The notes under the pieces: generated by a model
The model's database searches: none
Seen by the model: the letters and a program-made list of their open reading frames with translations, nothing else
Told to the model about the DNA's origin: nothing
Assembly: GCA_903929045.1 (NCBI GenBank)
Contig: CAIYTE010000014.1
Location: forward strand, 1-64,000
Reading direction: 5' to 3'
DNA length: 64,000 bases
Origin: an uncultured Hyphomicrobiales bacterium
GTDB lineage: Bacteria > Pseudomonadota > Alphaproteobacteria > Rhizobiales > Xanthobacteraceae
Shown: positions 62,178 through 64,000 of the stretch, piece by piece
Layout of the letters: every line of letters starts with the position of its first letter
How positions within the stretch are numbered: the stretch's first letter is position 1
Position numbers and translations under genes: made by a program

Positions 62178-63056
62178 ATGGCGCCGCCGCGGCCCCGCAC
62201 CAAGCAAGCCACCCGCCCGCGCGCCCGCGTTGCGGTCCGCGCCGAGGCAGACGCGCCGGAAAGCCAGCGCGGCGGCGTGCAGTCGCTCGGCCGGGCGTTC
62301 GGCATCATGGAAGAGATCGCGCGCCATCGCGACGGCATCGGCCTTGCCGAACTGAGCAAGCGCGTCGGCCTGCACAACTCGACGACGTTTCATCTGGTCA
62401 AGACCATGGTGTCGCTCGGCTATGTGCGGCAGCTGAAAGACTCCAAGAAGTACCGCATCGGCCGCCCGCTGTTCGCGCTTGCCGCCAGCGCGCTCGACGA
62501 AGTCGAGATGACGAGCCTCGCCGAGCCGGTGCTCACCGAATTGTCGCGCGAGACCGGTGAGGGCACGCAGTTCGCCGTGCGCTCGGGCGACACCGTCGTC
62601 ATCCTGGCGCGCATGAGCGGACCGGGTGCGTTTCAATTGAAGGACCGCGTCGGTGGCGTGCGTCCGGCAAATTGCACGGCGATCGGCAAGATCATGCTGT
62701 CGTCGCTGACGGACGACCAGTTCGAGCGCTTCCTGTCGCGCGTCGAACTCAAGGGCAATACGCCGAAGTCCATCGTCAATGCCGATGTATTGCGCCGCGA
62801 GGTCGATGCCGTCCGCCGCGCCGGCATGGCGATCGACGACGGCGAGTTCGATCCGGAATTGCGTTGCGTGGCGCTGCCGGTGCGCGACTTCTCGGGCCAG
62901 ATCATCGGCGCCATGGGCCTGTCCGGGCCGATGTGGCGCGTCTCGCACGAGGTGCTGCAGAAGCACGCCCGCGTCGTCCGCGCCGCCGCCGCTCGTCTGT
63001 CGGCGGAATTCGGCTATACTGGCGACCTCGAACCGCGGTCCGACGCCGCGGAGTAA
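62178..63056 (+). CDS. IclR-family transcriptional regulator
   Basis: 292 aa. A basic, disordered N-terminal 30 residues (PRPRTKQATRPRARVAVR) precedes the winged helix (GGVQSLGRAFGIMEEIARH then LAELSKRVGLHNSTTFHLVKTMVSLGYV). The effector domain holds GGVRPANCTAIGKIMLSSL, where the family has its conserved loop, and GMAIDDGEFDPELRCVALPVRDFSGQIIGAMGLSGP. A second, distinct IclR protein from the one at 10471. It probably controls the cupin and DapA-family genes around it. Confidence 0.92.
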   Translation: MAPPRPRTKQATRPRARVAVRAEADAPESQRGGVQSLGRAFGIMEEIARHRDGIGLAELSKRVGLHNSTTFHLVKTMVSLGYVRQLKDSKKYRIGRPLFALAASALDEVEMTSLAEPVLTELSRETGEGTQFAVRSGDTVVILARMSGPGAFQLKDRVGGVRPANCTAIGKIMLSSLTDDQFERFLSRVELKGNTPKSIVNADVLRREVDAVRRAGMAIDDGEFDPELRCVALPVRDFSGQIIGAMGLSGPMWRVSHEVLQKHARVVRAAAARLSAEFGYTGDLEPRSDAAE

Positions 63057-63078
63057 CAAAACCAAAACAGGAGGACTT

Positions 63079-64000
63079 ATGCCGCGTCATCCGAACTTCG
63101 TTCCACACGGCGTCATCCCCGCGGTCCTGTTGCCCTTCGAGAACGACCTCTCCATCGACGAGCCGGGCTTCCGCAAACATCTGCGCGACGTCGCCGCCGT
63201 CGAGGGCCTGTCCGCCATCACCTTGAATGCGCATTCGACCGAAGTCGCGTCCTGCACCTTCGACGAACAGCGCCGCGTGCTCGACATCGCGCAGGACGAG
63301 ATCGGCGCCAAGCTCCCGATCGTCAACGGTGTCTGGGCCGACGGCAGCGTCGAAGCCGCGCGCATCGCCAAGATGGCGGCGCAAGGCGGCGCCTCCGCGC
63401 TGCTGGTGTTTCCGCCGGCGCCGTTCACGCTCGGCCAGAACCCGGCCATGGCGCTGGCGCATTTCAAGCGCATCGCCGACGCCACCGATCTGCCGATCAT
63501 CGTCTTCCAGTATCCGCTGGCGACCGGGCAGGGCTATCCGAAGGACACGCTGCTGAAGCTCTGCGAAGAGATCCCGACCATCCGCGCCATCAAGGACTGG
63601 ATCGCCAATGTGCCGCATCACGAATGGCATATCCGCAATCTGCAAAGCCTGCCGCGGCCGGTGAACGTGCTGACGACGCATTCGTCGTGGCTGTTCTCGT
63701 CGCTGGTATTGGGCTGCAACGGTCTGTTGTCTGGCTCCGGTAGCGTCATCGCCGATTTGCAGGCGCAGCTGTTCCGCGCCGTGCAGCGCAACGATTTGGC
63801 CGAGGCCAAGCGTCTCAACGACCGCATCGAGCCGACCGCGCGCGTGTTCTACGCCGATCCTTTCGTCGACATGCACAACCGCATGAAGGAAGCGCTGGTG
63901 CTGCTCGGCAAACTGCCGCGCGCCGTGGTGCGCCCGCCTTTGGTCAGACTGGAGCGCGCCGAGGTGGCGCGCATTCGTCAGGCCTTGATCGATGCCGGTC
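63079..64000 (+). CDS. DapA/dihydrodipicolinate synthase family protein, 3' end beyond window
   Basis: At least 307 codons, open to the window edge; AGGAGG lies 4 bp before the ATG. Class I aldolase motifs: GVIPAVLLPFENDLSIDEPG, ITLNAHSTEVASCT in place of the usual G-T-T-G-E loop, LPIIVFQYPLATGQG with the Tyr-Pro, and IRAIKDWIANVPHHEW with the Schiff-base Lys. HSTE is an N-A-H-x-x-E catabolic variant, so lysine synthesis is unlikely. Together with the cupin and IclR genes it forms a small operon. Confidence 0.88.
   Translation, partial: MPRHPNFVPHGVIPAVLLPFENDLSIDEPGFRKHLRDVAAVEGLSAITLNAHSTEVASCTFDEQRRVLDIAQDEIGAKLPIVNGVWADGSVEAARIAKMAAQGGASALLVFPPAPFTLGQNPAMALAHFKRIADATDLPIIVFQYPLATGQGYPKDTLLKLCEEIPTIRAIKDWIANVPHHEWHIRNLQSLPRPVNVLTTHSSWLFSSLVLGCNGLLSGSGSVIADLQAQLFRAVQRNDLAEAKRLNDRIEPTARVFYADPFVDMHNRMKEALVLLGKLPRAVVRPPLVRLERAEVARIRQALIDAG

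Overview
The window is GC-rich DNA, densely packed with genes and biased to C or G at third codon positions. The gene families suggest an alphaproteobacterium of the order Hyphomicrobiales (Bradyrhizobium, Rhodopseudomonas or Pseudolabrys-like). Pointers are several orphan Bug/TctC binding proteins, many IclR-controlled catabolic genes, OpgH, CcmI/CycH, and the transglutaminase/ATP-grasp/alpha-E gene set. This is inference from gene content; no rRNA or other marker gene is present. I found no tRNA, rRNA, CRISPR array, insertion sequence or phage gene.

Layout. 1-5260: an edge-truncated sensor histidine kinase, three tiny genes (ribbon-helix-helix, unknown, zinc ribbon) and an orphan RND pump. 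The kinase and the pump share an upstream motif, TACCTGTAAG-N5-ACAGG. 5288-15732: catabolic genes, namely two Bug proteins, a ketopantoate-reductase-like protein, a DapA-like lyase/aldolase, a beta-hydroxyacid dehydrogenase, an IclR regulator, an IPMDH/tartrate-dehydrogenase-like enzyme, two acyl-CoA dehydrogenases and a ModA-like protein. Two 17-bp GTTCC-N7-GGAAC palindromes mark the two divergent promoter regions here. 15729-18776: two secreted proteins with papain-like (NlpC/DUF2272) signatures. 18895-21576: an ABC importer of the nitrate/sulfonate/taurine class, with a REP-like element inside the operon. A decayed xanthine-dehydrogenase remnant follows at about 21690. 21967-28519: amidase, alpha/beta hydrolase, Bug protein and CocE/NonD hydrolase, then a small membrane-anchored cytochrome c.

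29196-34484 (minus strand) is an operon starting with the periplasmic glucan synthase opgH, then an FkbM methyltransferase and two polytopic membrane proteins; opgG is absent. 34565-40629 is the most interesting locus. It holds an MDR dehydrogenase, a divergent 6-pyruvoyltetrahydropterin-synthase homologue, a GT4 glycosyltransferase, a SAM methyltransferase, a RibD-type reductase, a GTP cyclohydrolase II with a degenerate RibB-like domain, and a creatininase-family amidohydrolase. Together they look like a dedicated route from GTP to a glycosylated and/or methylated pterin- or pyrimidine-type metabolite. A UbiD decarboxylase follows.

43128-49859 is a three-gene transglutaminase-DUF2126 / circularly permuted ATP-grasp plus alpha-E / transglutaminase operon, a predicted peptide-ligation system of unknown product. 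49899-52714 carries ccmI and malic enzyme. 52721-61456 (minus) is a MocR regulator, a three-subunit molybdenum hydroxylase, an ACMSD-like amidohydrolase and an ABC importer, which reads as one uptake-and-oxidation unit for an unknown, probably N-heterocyclic or aromatic, compound. 61801-64000 holds a cupin, a second IclR regulator and an edge-truncated DapA-family gene.
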